DNA from: Alcanivorax sp.
GTDB lineage: Bacteria; Pseudomonadota; Gammaproteobacteria; Pseudomonadales; Alcanivoracaceae
Direction of reading: 5' to 3'
Assembly (NCBI GenBank): GCA_022449455.1
Contig: JAKUPL010000015.1
Location: 1-64,000 of the forward strand
DNA: 64,000 bases
Each line of letters opens with the position of its first letter. The first letter of the stretch is position 1. The notes beneath the pieces are model-generated. The model was not told the DNA's origin, searched no databases, and saw only the letters and a list, made by a program, of their open reading frames with translations. This document shows, one piece after another, positions 42,046 through 51,466 of this stretch. The translations under genes were made by a program, and so were the position numbers.

Positions 42046-42630
42046 TCAGGGTTGGGGCGCGGTAGTGCCGGGCAGTTCGGCCCGCACCGCGTCGAGGATT
42101 TCCCGGGACAGGGCGTCGTCGTCCACCGCCCGGGCCAGAATCAGGCCGCCCACCATGGCGGCGGTGGCGGCCACCGCCTTGCGACGGCGCAGGGCCGCCC
42201 GGCGGCCGGGCAGGGCGCCGTCGATCAGGTCGATAAAACGGCGCACGCTGCGGGTGAAGGCGGTACGCACCGGCGCGCTTTGCCGGGGTGCTTCGCCGGC
42301 CAGGGCGGCCAGCACGCAGCCATCGCCCGCGTGATCCCGGTGGCGCCGGGACAGATAGCGACCGGCGAGGGCGTCCATGGACGGCCCGTCATCGTCGGCG
42401 AGCAGCTTTCGCCAGCGTTTTCCGGTGACGCCGATGGCGTGCTCGCAGGCCTCCGCCATCAGCTGGTCCTTGGACTCGAAGTGCCCGTAAAAACCACCGT
42501 GGGTAAGGCCGGCGCTGTTCATCAGTTCCGCCACGCCGATGCCGTCGAAGCCTCGTTCGCGGAACAGGCGGGCCGCCTGTTCGACGATACGCTCGCGGTT
42601 GGCGGCGGCTTGCTCTCTGCTGACGCGCAT
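42046..42630 (-). CDS. TetR-family transcriptional regulator
   Basis: 194 residues. N-terminal TetR helix-turn-helix (about 8-55; GVAELMNSAGLTHGGFYGHFESK) and a helical C-terminal ligand domain. The pattern GLTHGGFYGHFxSKDQL puts it with the AcrR/NemR-like regulators that sense electrophiles or lipophilic compounds. It leads the minus-strand genes thioesterase-MATE-thiolase-MFS and is divergent from a DoxX gene across 236 bp with two perfect palindromes, one of which is probably its operator. Confidence 0.9.
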   Translation of the reverse strand: MRVSREQAAANRERIVEQAARLFRERGFDGIGVAELMNSAGLTHGGFYGHFESKDQLMAEACEHAIGVTGKRWRKLLADDDGPSMDALAGRYLSRRHRDHAGDGCVLAALAGEAPRQSAPVRTAFTRSVRRFIDLIDGALPGRRAALRRRKAVAATAAMVGGLILARAVDDDALSREILDAVRAELPGTTAPQP

Positions 42631-42644
42631 GGTGCGCTCCCGGT

Positions 42645-42664
42645 TAAATGATGGGTGTCATTTA
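42645..42664. promoter_or_regulatory. Candidate TetR operator
   Basis: TAAATGA-TGGGTG-TCATTTA, a perfect 7-bp dyad with 6-bp spacer, 15 bp upstream of the TetR start codon. Size and AT-rich arms suit a TetR dimer; the position suits autorepression. Confidence 0.6.
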
Positions 42665-42671
42665 TTTATTG

Positions 42672-42685
42672 ATGATGATCATCAT
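42672..42685. promoter_or_regulatory. 14-bp perfect palindrome in the TetR/DoxX intergenic region
   Basis: ATGATGATCATCAT is fully self-complementary without a spacer. It lies 8 bp from the candidate TetR operator. It could be a second operator or part of the same promoter control. The rest of the 236-bp gap shows no further recognisable element apart from AAAGGAGAG before the DoxX start. Confidence 0.45.
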
Positions 42686-42866
42686 GCAAACGATCTGGCC
42701 GGGCAAGGGGCGATTCGGACATCCACCAGGGTGGGAAGCGACGGGCGGCGGCAAGGGAATCATGCATAAAAAGGCGCAAGCGCCGGCCCGTGGCTTTTCT
42801 TTTTTACAGGAAAGCCGTTCAATAGAGCGCGATCAGCCTTCGGTTGGGAACCTTAAAGGAGAGACC

Positions 42867-43250
42867 ATGCAAAACGCGGACGCGGGCAAACTGGTATTGC
42901 GCCTTGCCCTGGGGATCATGATTCTGCTGCACGGCATTTTTAAGCTGCAGCATGGCGTCGGTGGCATCGCCGGCATGCTGCAGGGCGTGGGGCTGCCCGG
43001 TTTTCTTGCCTATGGGGTGTTCATCGGTGAGGTGATCGCGCCGATCATGGTGATCATCGGTTACCAGACCCGCATCGGCGCGGCGATCATCGTCGGCAAT
43101 ATGCTGGTGGCGATCGCCCTGGCGCACATGGGCCAGGTGTTTGCCCTGGGCGGTAACGGCGGCTGGGCCATCGAACTGCAGGGCATGTACCTGTTTACCG
43201 CCGTGGCGCTGTGCTTCCTGGGCGCCGGCCGGTATGCGATGAAAAACTGA
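42867..43250 (+). CDS. DoxX-family membrane protein
   Basis: 127 residues from the ATG at 42867 (AAAGGAGAG 6 bp upstream). Four membrane helices; the family pattern RLALGIMILLHGIFKLQHG, then PGFLAYGVFIGEVIAPIMVI and GYQTRIGAAIIVGNMLVAI, is clear. DoxX proteins are small quinone- or redox-associated membrane proteins, sometimes linked to thiosulfate or oxidative stress responses; function here is not known. Divergent from the TetR gene, so it may be a target of that regulator. Confidence 0.87.
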   Translation: MQNADAGKLVLRLALGIMILLHGIFKLQHGVGGIAGMLQGVGLPGFLAYGVFIGEVIAPIMVIIGYQTRIGAAIIVGNMLVAIALAHMGQVFALGGNGGWAIELQGMYLFTAVALCFLGAGRYAMKN

Positions 43251-43265
43251 GAAGAGCTAAAAAGA

Positions 43266-43372
43266 CGATACAGGTTGCAGGATTCAGGATACAGGCGCGG
43301 GTAAGGCTGTGTAGACGTCGAGCGCCGTGCCCGCGCTTCTCCTGAATCCTGTATCCTGCACCCTGTATCGCG
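43266..43372. repeat. AT-armed inverted repeat element A between convergent genes
   Basis: The left arm (43266-43301) is a degenerate tandem run of CAGGATTCAGGATACAGG-like units ending in GCGCGGG. The right arm (43330-43371) is its imperfect reverse complement starting CCCGCGC. The 28-bp centre is unrelated. It fills the space between the DoxX and TM2 stops. It could fold into a long hairpin. An element of the same architecture but different sequence lies at 51347-51448. Confidence 0.75.
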
Positions 43373-43381
43373 GCGCAGCCG

Positions 43382-43783
43382 CTAAAGCGACCCCTGCATC
43401 ATGTTCTTGGTGCTCACCTGGCCGTTCAGGGTCCAGAAGTCATACAGAACCCCCAGGCCGAACAGGCCGGCGGTGAACAGATAGACGATACCGGTGATCC
43501 ACTTTCCCAGGTAAAAGCGGTGCAGGCCGAAGATGCCCAGGAAGGTCAGCAGGATCCAGGCGATGTTGTAGTCAGTGGGGCCGGAGCGGTAACGCAGGTC
43601 CGCGTCCCGGTCCATGCCCGGGATCAGGAACAGGTCGATGATCCAGCCGATAAAGAACAGCCCCAGGGTAAAGAACCAGATGGTGCCGGTGATCTGGCGG
43701 CCGTAGTAGAAACGGTGCGCGCCCATGAAGCCGAAGATCCACAGGCAGTAGCCGATGATCTTGCTGTGGGTGTCCCGATACAT
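43382..43783 (-). CDS. TM2-domain membrane protein
   Basis: 133 residues with two TM2-type units. Each has the pattern of a helix, GxxGxHRFYxG, and a second helix: YCLWIFGFMGAHRFYYGRQI (about 12-31) and LLTFLGIFGLHRFYLGKWIT (about 77-96). A charged linker (LFLIPGMDRDADLRY) separates them. TM2 proteins have no firmly known role in bacteria. CTCAAGGAGAGG precedes the ATG. A 20-bp repeat array lies immediately upstream. Confidence 0.88.
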   Translation of the reverse strand: MYRDTHSKIIGYCLWIFGFMGAHRFYYGRQITGTIWFFTLGLFFIGWIIDLFLIPGMDRDADLRYRSGPTDYNIAWILLTFLGIFGLHRFYLGKWITGIVYLFTAGLFGLGVLYDFWTLNGQVSTKNMMQGSL

Positions 43784-43800
43784 GAATAACCTCTCCTTGA

Positions 43801-43872
43801 GTTAAACCATGGGCCTTGAGTCAAACCATGGGCCTTGAAGTCAAACCATGGGGCCTTGCGTTAAACCGCGGG
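43801..43872. repeat. Tandem repeat of about 20 bp upstream of the TM2 gene
   Basis: Three to four imperfect units of the type GTCAAACCATGGGCCTTGA, with one-base length changes between units. They lie between the TM2 start and the purT stop. Each unit contains the palindrome CCATGG; on the minus strand each reads CCATGGTTTGA or CCATGGTTTAA, i.e. ATG, one codon, stop, just ahead of the TM2 ribosome site. Possibly an untranslated leader expansion. Confidence 0.7.
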
Positions 43873-43885
43873 CCGGACGTGGATC

Positions 43886-45067
43886 TCAAAGATCCACTTT
43901 GATGGCCGCGATCACCTGGTTCGCTTTGACGCGCGCTTGTTCCACGCTGTCGGCACGGGCCAGGCCCACGCCCAGTCGGCGGCTACCGCTCACCTCCGGT
44001 TTGCCGAACAGGCGCAGGTCGGTGTCCGGCTGCGCCAGTGCCTCTTCCAGGCCGCCGTAGCGCATGTCCTTGGAGTCGCCTTTCACCAGCAACACCGACG
44101 ACGCGCTCGGGCCGCGCTGCTCGATCAGCGGCACCGGCAGGCCCAGGATCGCCCGCGCGTGCAGCGCGAATTCGGACAGGTCCTGTGACATCAGCGTCAC
44201 CAGACCGGTGTCGTGGGGACGCGGCGAGACCTCGCTGAACCACACCTGGTCGCCCTTGATGAACAGCTCCACGCCGAACAGACCGCGCCCGCCCAGGGCG
44301 TCGGTGATGGCGCGCGCCTGGCGCTCGGCTTCCACCAGGGCGGCGTCGTTCATCGGCTGCGGCTGCCAGGACTCCCGGTAGTCGCCGTCTTCCTGGCGGT
44401 GACCGATGGGCGCGCAAAAGCTGGTGCCGCCCACATGGCGCACCGTCAGCAGAGTGATTTCGTACTCGAATTCCACGAAGCCTTCCACGATCACGCGCCC
44501 CTGGCCGGCGCGGCCACCGGACTGGGCATAGTCCCAGGCGGCGTCGATGTCGTGCTCGGTTTTCACCAGGCTCTGGCCCTTGCCGGAGGAGGACATCACC
44601 GGTTTGATCACGCACGGCAGGCCCACTTCCTTCACCGCCGCCAGGTATTCGTCCTTGTCGCCGGCGAAGCGATAGGGGGACGTGGGCAGGCCCAGCTCCT
44701 CGGCGGCCAGCCGGCGGATGCCTTCCCGGTTCATGGTCAGCCGGGCGGCGCGGGCGGTGGGCACCACCGTGAAGCCTTCCTCTTCGAGCTTGATCAGCTC
44801 GTCGGTGGCGATCGCCTCGATCTCGGGCACGATGTAATGGGGCTTTTCCTGCTCCACCACGGCGCGCACCGCCTCGGCGTCGAGCATGTTGATCACGTGG
44901 TGGCGGTGGGCCACCTGCATGGCCGGGGCATGATCGTAACGGTCCACGGCGATCACCTCGCAGCCCAGTCGGGTCAGCTCGATGGTGACTTCCTTGCCCA
45001 GTTCCCCGGAGCCCAGCAGCAATACGCGGGTGGCGCCGGCGGCGTGGGGGGTGCCCAGAGTCGTCAT
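43886..45067 (-). CDS. purT: Formate-dependent phosphoribosylglycinamide formyltransferase
   Basis: 393 residues, the usual PurT length. ATP-grasp fold: N-terminal [24 protein letters not shown]-binding [16 protein letters not shown], and metal/substrate residues in [20 protein letters not shown] followed by PRPHDTG. The enzyme makes formyl-GAR from GAR, formate and ATP in purine synthesis. It shares the window with purL (47452-51339), though not as an operon. Codon use is typical of the host. Confidence 0.96.
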   Translation of the reverse strand: MTTLGTPHAAGATRVLLLGSGELGKEVTIELTRLGCEVIAVDRYDHAPAMQVAHRHHVINMLDAEAVRAVVEQEKPHYIVPEIEAIATDELIKLEEEGFTVVPTARAARLTMNREGIRRLAAEELGLPTSPYRFAGDKDEYLAAVKEVGLPCVIKPVMSSSGKGQSLVKTEHDIDAAWDYAQSGGRAGQGRVIVEGFVEFEYEITLLTVRHVGGTSFCAPIGHRQEDGDYRESWQPQPMNDAALVEAERQARAITDALGGRGLFGVELFIKGDQVWFSEVSPRPHDTGLVTLMSQDLSEFALHARAILGLPVPLIEQRGPSASSVLLVKGDSKDMRYGGLEEALAQPDTDLRLFGKPEVSGSRRLGVGLARADSVEQARVKANQVIAAIKVDL

Positions 45068-45176
45068 GGTGGCGGCTCCTCAATGTCGCGAAGGGTCGCC
45101 GCGGGCGCGCGGCGGGTGAGGGACGATTGTAGCGGAAAGCGGGCGACAAGCGACAAGCTCTCGAGCCGCCGGAGGG

Positions 45177-45227
45177 GCGGCTTTAGCCGCGAAAGCGCGA
45201 AAGCGCTTTGATCGCGGCTGAAGCCGC
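45177..45227. repeat. Pair of REP-like hairpins in opposite orientation
   Basis: Two short hairpins, GCGGCTTTAGCCGC (45177-45190) and GCGGCTGAAGCCGC (45214-45227), with flanks that read GGGGCGGCTTTAGCCGCGAA and, on the other strand, GTAGGAGCGGCTTCAGCCGC. They form an inverted pair between purT and tadA start regions. The GTAGGAGCGGCTT-AGCCGCGA type is a familiar REP-like sequence in gammaproteobacteria. Confidence 0.75.
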
Positions 45228-45264
45228 TCCTACTATGGCCCTCGTTGAACGAGGAAACGAATTC

Positions 45265-45735
45265 ATGGGCGACGACGAGTATTGGATGGACCGGGCGTTG
45301 GCGCTGGCGGAGCGGGCCGGGGCCGAGGGCGAGGTGCCGGTGGGGGCGCTGGTGGTGCGCGACGGCGAGGTGCTGGGGGAGGGCTGGAACCGACCCATCG
45401 GCGCCCACGACCCCACCGGCCACGCCGAGGTCAACGCGCTGCGCGACGCCGCCGCCCGCCAGGGCAATTACCGGCTGCCCGGCGCCACCCTGTACGTGAC
45501 CATCGAGCCCTGCACCATGTGCTTCGGCGCCTTGATGCACGCCCGCATCGCGCGGCTGGTGTACGGCGCCCGGGAGCCCCGCGCCGGCGTCTGCGAGAGC
45601 CAGCTGGGCCTGCCGGAGCGCACCTTCTACAACCATCGGGTGGAGGTGGTGAGCGGCGTGGCGGCGGAACGGGCCGCCGGATTGCTGCGGGCGTTCTTTC
45701 GTGAGCGGCGGGCCCGGGACGCGGATCGCGGCTGA
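45265..45735 (+). CDS. tadA: tRNA-specific adenosine deaminase
   Basis: 156 residues from the ATG at 45265, with GAGGAAAC 7 bp upstream. Zinc ligands and catalytic Glu are in TGHAEVNALRDAA (HAE), and PCTMCFGALMHARI gives the two Cys. The N-terminal YWMDRALALAERAGAEGEVPVGA is typical of TadA. It converts the wobble adenosine of tRNA-Arg(ACG) to inosine and is normally essential. The last codons (about RDADRG and the stop) lie inside a REP-like hairpin, so the C-terminus may have been reshaped by it. Confidence 0.95.
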   Translation: MGDDEYWMDRALALAERAGAEGEVPVGALVVRDGEVLGEGWNRPIGAHDPTGHAEVNALRDAAARQGNYRLPGATLYVTIEPCTMCFGALMHARIARLVYGAREPRAGVCESQLGLPERTFYNHRVEVVSGVAAERAAGLLRAFFRERRARDADRG

Positions 45736-45744
45736 AGCCGCGAT
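45725..45744. repeat. REP-like hairpin overlapping the tadA stop codon
   Basis: ATCGCGGCTGAAGCCGCGAT is a 20-bp near-perfect palindrome of the same family as the pair at 45177-45227. The tadA stop TGA (45733-45735) is its central loop. It may serve as a bidirectional terminator between convergent tadA and mltF. Confidence 0.75.
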
Positions 45745-45759
45745 ATCCGTGGGGGAGAA

Positions 45760-47196
45760 TTATTCGCTGGCCGCCACCAGGGTCTGCCCGTGCCGCTCGG
45801 AATTGTCGGCGCGTACCAGCAGGTCGTAGTAATGGCGGATGTGGCGCACATAGACCGCCGCCTGGCCGCCGGGGGCGGCGCCGTAACGCAGCTGGTTCAC
45901 ATAGGCCGGGTGATCAAGCAGGGTCAGGCGGGTCTTCACGTCCGCCCAGCGGTCCGGGTCGCCGCCCTGGCGCTGGGTCAGCACGCGGGCGTCTTCCAGG
46001 TGGCCCATGCCCATGTTGTAGGCGGCCAGGGCCATCCAGGTGCGGTCCGGTTCCTGGATGCGATCCGGCACCCGGTCGTGCAGCTGGCGCAGGTAGCCGG
46101 CGCCGGCGCGGATGCTCTGGGCCGGATCGGTGCGGTCGCTGACGCCCATTTCCCGGGCGGTGCGGGAGGTCAGCATCATCAGACCCTCGACCCCGGTGGG
46201 GGAGATCGCCTGGGCGTCCCACAGGGACTCCTGGTAGGCCATGGCGGCCAGCAGACGCCAGTCGAAACCGGCGCTGTCGGCGGCCTGGCGGAAGTCGGCG
46301 GTGTAGTTGGGCAGGCGGTCGTCCAGATGGCGGATAAAGCTGCGCGCGGAATACAGATCCATCTGTTCCATCTGCCCGTAGAAGCGCTGGGCCAGGCGCT
46401 CGGCGGTGCCGTCCGCCTTCACCTGGGTCAGGTAGCGCTGGGCGGCCAGATAGAGGGTGCGGTCGCCGCCGTCGTTGAAGGCCCAGGCCAGACCCTGGTC
46501 CCGGTTCAGGGTGAAGCCGGAGGCCAGGTCCGGGAACAGGGCCCGGTGCATGGCGTAGGCATTGGAATTGACCAGGCCATAGTCCGCCTCGCCCTGTTCC
46601 AGCACGGTCAGCACCTGCTCGGCGGAGCCTTTCTCCACCACCGTGAAATCCAGATCCGGGTGTTCGGCGCGGGCCAGGGCGAGCATCTCACCGTGGCGGC
46701 TGCCGGCGCGCAGCACCACGGTTTTGCCGGCCAGGTCGCTGAGCGCGGTGGGGCGGGCGCCGCCCAGCCGGTACATCACCAGGGTGTCGACGATCTGATA
46801 GGGGGTGCTGTAGCGCAGGCCCTGGCTGCCGTCCTCGCCGGCCAGCAGGGCGGCGGCGGCCAGGTCGGCGCGGCCACCGCGCACCGCCTTGCGCAGGGCG
46901 GCGGTGCTGTCCACCTTGAGCAGGGTCAGTTCCACGCCGAGGCGCTCGGCGAAGCCCTTGGCCAGCTCGTACTCCATGCCGGTAAGGCCGTTGGAGTCCC
47001 GATAGACGGTGGTCAGGGAGGGCCGCGTGGCCACGACGAGTTCGCCCCGCGCCTGGATGCGTTCCAGGGCGGTGGGGGCGGGGCGCAAGGCCATGGTGGC
47101 CGCCACGATCACCAACAGGGCGAGCGGCGCCAGCAAATGCCTGGCCAGACTGTGGCGGCCCCCTTGGAAAACAGAGGGTTTAAGCAGTGTGGTCAT
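45760..47196 (-). CDS. mltF: Membrane-bound lytic murein transglycosylase F
   Basis: 478 residues from the ATG at 47196; a GTG at 47226 would add ten residues, and no strong ribosome site separates the two. A single N-terminal membrane/signal segment (LLAPLALLVIVAATMAL) is followed by an extracytoplasmic type 3 solute-binding-like domain (about 45-265, LERIQARGELVVATRPSLTT) and a C-terminal transglycosylase domain (about 290-430) with catalytic Glu in AMAYQESLWDAQAISPTGVE. MltF cleaves peptidoglycan glycan strands to 1,6-anhydro ends. Convergent with tadA and divergent from purL, a common arrangement in gammaproteobacteria. Confidence 0.93.
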   Translation of the reverse strand: MTTLLKPSVFQGGRHSLARHLLAPLALLVIVAATMALRPAPTALERIQARGELVVATRPSLTTVYRDSNGLTGMEYELAKGFAERLGVELTLLKVDSTAALRKAVRGGRADLAAAALLAGEDGSQGLRYSTPYQIVDTLVMYRLGGARPTALSDLAGKTVVLRAGSRHGEMLALARAEHPDLDFTVVEKGSAEQVLTVLEQGEADYGLVNSNAYAMHRALFPDLASGFTLNRDQGLAWAFNDGGDRTLYLAAQRYLTQVKADGTAERLAQRFYGQMEQMDLYSARSFIRHLDDRLPNYTADFRQAADSAGFDWRLLAAMAYQESLWDAQAISPTGVEGLMMLTSRTAREMGVSDRTDPAQSIRAGAGYLRQLHDRVPDRIQEPDRTWMALAAYNMGMGHLEDARVLTQRQGGDPDRWADVKTRLTLLDHPAYVNQLRYGAAPGGQAAVYVRHIRHYYDLLVRADNSERHGQTLVAASE

Positions 47197-47451
47197 GCCG
47201 TGCAGGGTCTCCGATTGTGATCCCACTCACGTTATGCGGGCGGAATTTTGCATGGCAAGTGCTCAAAAATCCAGCAAATCCGCCCCGCCGAGGGGTAACC
47301 AAAGATGTATTGGCCCCATTGACCGCCTCCACAACCGGTGGTTCGGCGAATAGGAATTCCGCCCTCCATCCCTTATCATTGCGGGCCTTGGAGCCCTTGG
47401 CTCCGTCGTCTCCCCGTTTACCCACAGTCACCGATGGAAAAAGCCGATCCT

Positions 47452-50400
47452 ATGCTGATCCTCCCAGGTAGCCCGGCGCTGTCCGCCTTTCGTAAGGAAA
47501 AACTGCTGGAAGCCCTGCCCCAGGTGGCGGCGCTGTCCGCCCGCTATGTGCACTTCGTCGAGGTCGACACCGATCTCGACGAACGGGAACGGCGGGTGCT
47601 GGACAGCCTGCTGCACTACGGCCCGAGCCTGGAAGAGACGGCGGTGGACGGGGACGTCTTCGTGGTGGTGCCGCGGCCGGGCACGGTGTCGCCCTGGTCG
47701 TCCAAGGCCACCGACATCTGCCACAACGCCGGCCTGGACAAGGTGGCGCGGGTGGAGCGCGGCATCGAGTACCGGCTGCGGCTGGACGGCGAGGTGCCGC
47801 GCCGGGAGCTGGCCGCCGCCCTGCACGACCGCATGGTGGAAGCGGTGCTGGACCGGGTGGAGGACGCCGACCGCCTGTTCACCCACCACCAGCCCCGGCC
47901 GCTGACCACGGTGGATGTGATCGGCGGCGGCCGCGAGGCCCTGGCCGAGGCCAACGGCGCCCTGGGCCTGGCCCTGGCGGACGACGAGATCGACTACCTG
48001 GTGGAGCGTTTCACCGCCCTGGGCCGCAACCCCTCGGACGCCGAGCTGATGATGTTCGCCCAGGCCAACTCCGAGCATTGCCGCCACAAGATCTTCAACG
48101 CCGACTGGACCATCGACGGTGAAGCGCAGCCGCTGAGCCTGTTCGCGATGATCCGCAACACGCACAAGCACGCTCCGGACGGCGTGCTCAGCGCCTATAG
48201 CGACAACGCGGCGGTGGTGGAAGGGCCGGTGGCGGACCGCTTCTTCCCGGTGGACCACAACGGCGAGCAGGAATACCGCTACGTCAATGAGCCGGTGCAC
48301 ATGCTGATGAAGGTGGAGACCCACAATCATCCCACCGCCATCGCCCCGCACCCGGGCGCGGCCACCGGCGCCGGCGGCGAGATCCGCGACGAGGGCGCCA
48401 CCGGTCGCGGCGGCAAGCCCAAGGCCGGGCTCACCGGCTTCTCGGTGTCCAACCTGCGCATCCCCGGCTTCGAGCAGCCCTGGGAAGACGACTACGGCCG
48501 CCCCGACCGCATCGCCTCGCCGCTGGACATCATGATCGACGGTCCCCTGGGCGGTGCCGCCTTCAACAACGAATTCGGCCGCCCCAACCTGTGCGGCTAC
48601 TTCCGCACCCTGGAACTGCAGGCGCCGGGCATCAATGGCGACGAGCGCCGTGGCTACCACAAGCCGATCATGATCGCCGGCGGCCTGGGCAACGTGCGCG
48701 ACGGCCATGTGCACAAGAACGACATCCCCGACGGCGCCAAGGTGATCGTGCTGGGTGGCCCGGCCATGCTGATCGGCCTGGGTGGCGGCGCCGCCAGTTC
48801 CATGGCCAGCGGCGAATCCGACGAAACCCTGGACTTCGCCTCGGTGCAGCGCGGCAACCCGGAGATCGAGCGCCGGGTGCAGGAAGTGATCGACCGCTGC
48901 TGGGCCCTGGGCGACGACAATCCCATCGTGTCGGTGCACGACGTGGGCGCCGGCGGCCTGTCCAACGCGCTGCCGGAACTGGTCCACGACCACGACCGGG
49001 GCGCGCGCCTGGATCTGCGCAAGATCCCCAGCGCCGAGCCCGGCATGAGCCCGGTGGAAATCTGGTGCAACGAAGCCCAGGAACGCTACGTGCTGGCGGT
49101 ACTGCCGGAGGACCTGGAGCGCTTCAGCGCCCTGTGCGAGCGGGAGCGCGCACCGTTCGCGGTACTGGGCGAGGCCACCACCGAGGAACACCTGCGGGTG
49201 GGCGACGAGCACTTCGGCGACGCGCCGGTGGACCTGCCCATGGACGTGCTGTTCGGCAAGCCGCCGAAAATGCAGCGCGGCTTTGACCGCGAGGACTTCG
49301 AGCGCCAGCCGTTCAGCACCGACGGCATCGAGCTCAAGGACGCCATCGAGCGGGTCATGCGCCTGCCCACGGTGGCCTCCAAGAATTTCCTGATCACCAT
49401 CGGTGACCGCTCGGTGACCGGCCTGGTGCACCGCGATCAGATGGTCGGGCCCTGGCAGGTGCCGGTGGCCGATTGCGCGGTCACCGCCACTGGCTACAAC
49501 CAGCGCACCGGTGAAGCCATGGCCATGGGCGAGCGCACCCCGGCGGCCCTGGTCAACGCCCCCGCCGCCGGCCGCATGGCGGTGGCCGAGACGCTCACCA
49601 ATCTGGCCGCCGCCCACATCGGCTCGCTGGCCAATATCCGCCTGTCCGCCAACTGGATGGCCGCCGCCGGCCACCCCGGCGAGGACCAGGCTCTGTTCGA
49701 GACCGTCAAGGCGGTGGGCATGGAACTGTGCCCGGCGCTGGGTATCGCCATTCCGGTGGGCAAGGACTCCCTGTCCATGCGCACCCTGTGGCAGGAGCGC
49801 GGCATCGAGAAAAGCGTCACCGCGCCGCTCTCGCTGATCGTGTCCGGCTTCGCCACCGTCACCGACATCGGCCTGACCGCCACGCCGCAGATCCGCACCG
49901 GCATGGACAGCGAGCTGCTGCTCATCGACCTGGGTCGTGGCCAGGACCGGCTGGGCGGCTCGGCGCTGGCCCAGGTGTACGGTCAGGTGGGGGATGAGGC
50001 CCCGGATGTGGATGATCCCCAGGATCTGATCGCCTTCTTCGACACCACCCAGGCGCTGCTCGCCGAAGGCCGCCTGCTGGCCTACCACGACCGTTCCGAC
50101 GGCGGCCTGTTCACCACCCTGGCGGAGATGGCCTTCGCCGGTCGCGTGGGCATCGACATCGTGCTCGACAACATCGCCGGCGACGGCCCGGAAGCGGTGG
50201 CGGCCCTGTTCGCCGAGGAAGCCGGCGCGGTGATCCAGGTGCGCGCCGAGGACGTGGACGCGGTGCGCGCCCGTTACGAGGACGCCGGCCTGGCCGGCTG
50301 CGTGCACCAGGTGGGCACCCCCAACGACGACGACGTGATGCGCCTGCGTCTGGGCGGCGCGGTGCTGCGCGAGCGCCCGCGCTGGGGCCTGCAGCGGCTG

Positions 50401-51339
50401 TGGTCGGAAACCAGCTATCGGATCCAGGCGCTGCGCGACAACCCGGACTGCGCCCGCCAGGAATTCGACGCCGTGCCGGACTCCAACGATCCGGGCCTGA
50501 ACGTGCGGCTGACTTTCGACATGAGCGAGGACGTGGCTGCGCCCTATCTGAACAAAGGAGAGAGGCCCGCCATCGCCGTGCTCCGCGAGCAGGGCGTCAA
50601 CGGCCATATGGAAATGGCGGCCGCCTTCGACCGCGCCGGCTTCCGTGCCGTGGACGTGCACATGAGCGACCTGCTGGCCGGCCGCGTGGACCTGGGCGAC
50701 ATGAAGGGCCTGGTGGCCTGTGGCGGCTTCTCCTACGGCGACGTGCTGGGCGCCGGCGAGGGTTGGGCCAAGACGGTGCTCTACAACGAGAGCCTGCGCG
50801 ACGCCTTCAACCGCTTCTTCTTCCGCGAGGACACCTTCGCCCTGGGCGTCTGCAACGGTTGCCAGATGCTGTCCAACCTCAAGGACCTGATCCCCGGCGC
50901 CGAGCACTGGCCGCGCTTCGTGCGCAACCTGAGCGAGCAGTTCGAGGCACGCACCTCCCTGGTGGAAGTGCAGGATTCGCCGTCCATCTTGCTGCGTGAC
51001 ATGGCCGGCACCCGCCTGCCCATCGCCGTGGCCCACGGCGAGGGCCGCGTTGAGATCAGCGACGACGCCCTCAACCGCAACGAGGAAAACCGCCTGCTGG
51101 CGATGCGCTTCGTGGACACCCTGGGCAACCCGGCGGAACAGTACCCGGCCAACCCCAACGGTTCCGCCCGTGGCGCCACCGGCTTCACCACCCGCGATGG
51201 CCGCGTGACCATCATGATGCCGCACCCGGAGCGGGTGTTCCGTGTGCTGCAGAACAGCTGGATCCCGGACGACTGGCGCCGCTTCGAAAACGGCCCCTGG
51301 TTCCGGATGTTCGCCAACGCGCGTAAGTGGGTGGGCTGA
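47452..51339 (+). CDS. purL: Phosphoribosylformylglycinamidine synthase, single-chain form
   Basis: 1295 residues from the ATG at 47452, the same length as the E. coli enzyme; alternatives at 47434 or further upstream add residues with no similarity, and the family start [12 protein letters not shown] fits here. It has the N-terminal PurS-like domain, two AIR-synthase-like halves with [20 protein letters not shown], and a C-terminal glutamine amidotransferase with nucleophile Cys in [12 protein letters not shown] and His/Glu in [10 protein letters not shown]. It converts FGAR, ATP and glutamine to FGAM. Divergent from mltF over 255 bp in which I found no clear PurR box. Confidence 0.97.
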   Translation: MLILPGSPALSAFRKEKLLEALPQVAALSARYVHFVEVDTDLDERERRVLDSLLHYGPSLEETAVDGDVFVVVPRPGTVSPWSSKATDICHNAGLDKVARVERGIEYRLRLDGEVPRRELAAALHDRMVEAVLDRVEDADRLFTHHQPRPLTTVDVIGGGREALAEANGALGLALADDEIDYLVERFTALGRNPSDAELMMFAQANSEHCRHKIFNADWTIDGEAQPLSLFAMIRNTHKHAPDGVLSAYSDNAAVVEGPVADRFFPVDHNGEQEYRYVNEPVHMLMKVETHNHPTAIAPHPGAATGAGGEIRDEGATGRGGKPKAGLTGFSVSNLRIPGFEQPWEDDYGRPDRIASPLDIMIDGPLGGAAFNNEFGRPNLCGYFRTLELQAPGINGDERRGYHKPIMIAGGLGNVRDGHVHKNDIPDGAKVIVLGGPAMLIGLGGGAASSMASGESDETLDFASVQRGNPEIERRVQEVIDRCWALGDDNPIVSVHDVGAGGLSNALPELVHDHDRGARLDLRKIPSAEPGMSPVEIWCNEAQERYVLAVLPEDLERFSALCERERAPFAVLGEATTEEHLRVGDEHFGDAPVDLPMDVLFGKPPKMQRGFDREDFERQPFSTDGIELKDAIERVMRLPTVASKNFLITIGDRSVTGLVHRDQMVGPWQVPVADCAVTATGYNQRTGEAMAMGERTPAALVNAPAAGRMAVAETLTNLAAAHIGSLANIRLSANWMAAAGHPGEDQALFETVKAVGMELCPALGIAIPVGKDSLSMRTLWQERGIEKSVTAPLSLIVSGFATVTDIGLTATPQIRTGMDSELLLIDLGRGQDRLGGSALAQVYGQVGDEAPDVDDPQDLIAFFDTTQALLAEGRLLAYHDRSDGGLFTTLAEMAFAGRVGIDIVLDNIAGDGPEAVAALFAEEAGAVIQVRAEDVDAVRARYEDAGLAGCVHQVGTPNDDDVMRLRLGGAVLRERPRWGLQRLWSETSYRIQALRDNPDCARQEFDAVPDSNDPGLNVRLTFDMSEDVAAPYLNKGERPAIAVLREQGVNGHMEMAAAFDRAGFRAVDVHMSDLLAGRVDLGDMKGLVACGGFSYGDVLGAGEGWAKTVLYNESLRDAFNRFFFREDTFALGVCNGCQMLSNLKDLIPGAEHWPRFVRNLSEQFEARTSLVEVQDSPSILLRDMAGTRLPIAVAHGEGRVEISDDALNRNEENRLLAMRFVDTLGNPAEQYPANPNGSARGATGFTTRDGRVTIMMPHPERVFRVLQNSWIPDDWRRFENGPWFRMFANARKWVG

Positions 51340-51346
51340 AAATTCA

Positions 51347-51448
51347 GTTGAAAGTTAAAAGTTGAAAGTTAAAAGCGCGGGCAATGCCTTGCCTTCGGCA
51401 CGGCCTCCAACCGCGTTTCAACTTTTCACTTTAAACTTTTCACTTTCT
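51347..51448. repeat. AT-armed inverted repeat element B downstream of purL
   Basis: The left arm (51347-51381) consists of GTTGAAAGTTAAAA tandem units ending in GCGCGGG. The right arm (51411-51447) starts CCGCG and is an imperfect inverted copy (TTTCAACTTTTCACTTTAAA units). The architecture, tandem-repeated AT-rich arms closed by a GC clamp, is that of element A at 43266-43372, but the unit sequence is different. The 29-bp centre has a small GCC-TTCG-GC hairpin. May terminate purL. Confidence 0.75.
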
Positions 51449-51466
51449 TCCCGCATGGACGTCCGA

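Noticed and set aside
43266-43372. Inverted element as a structured RNA gene or riboswitch
   Set aside because: It lies between two convergent stop codons, so it does not precede any gene, and its arms are simple tandem repeats.
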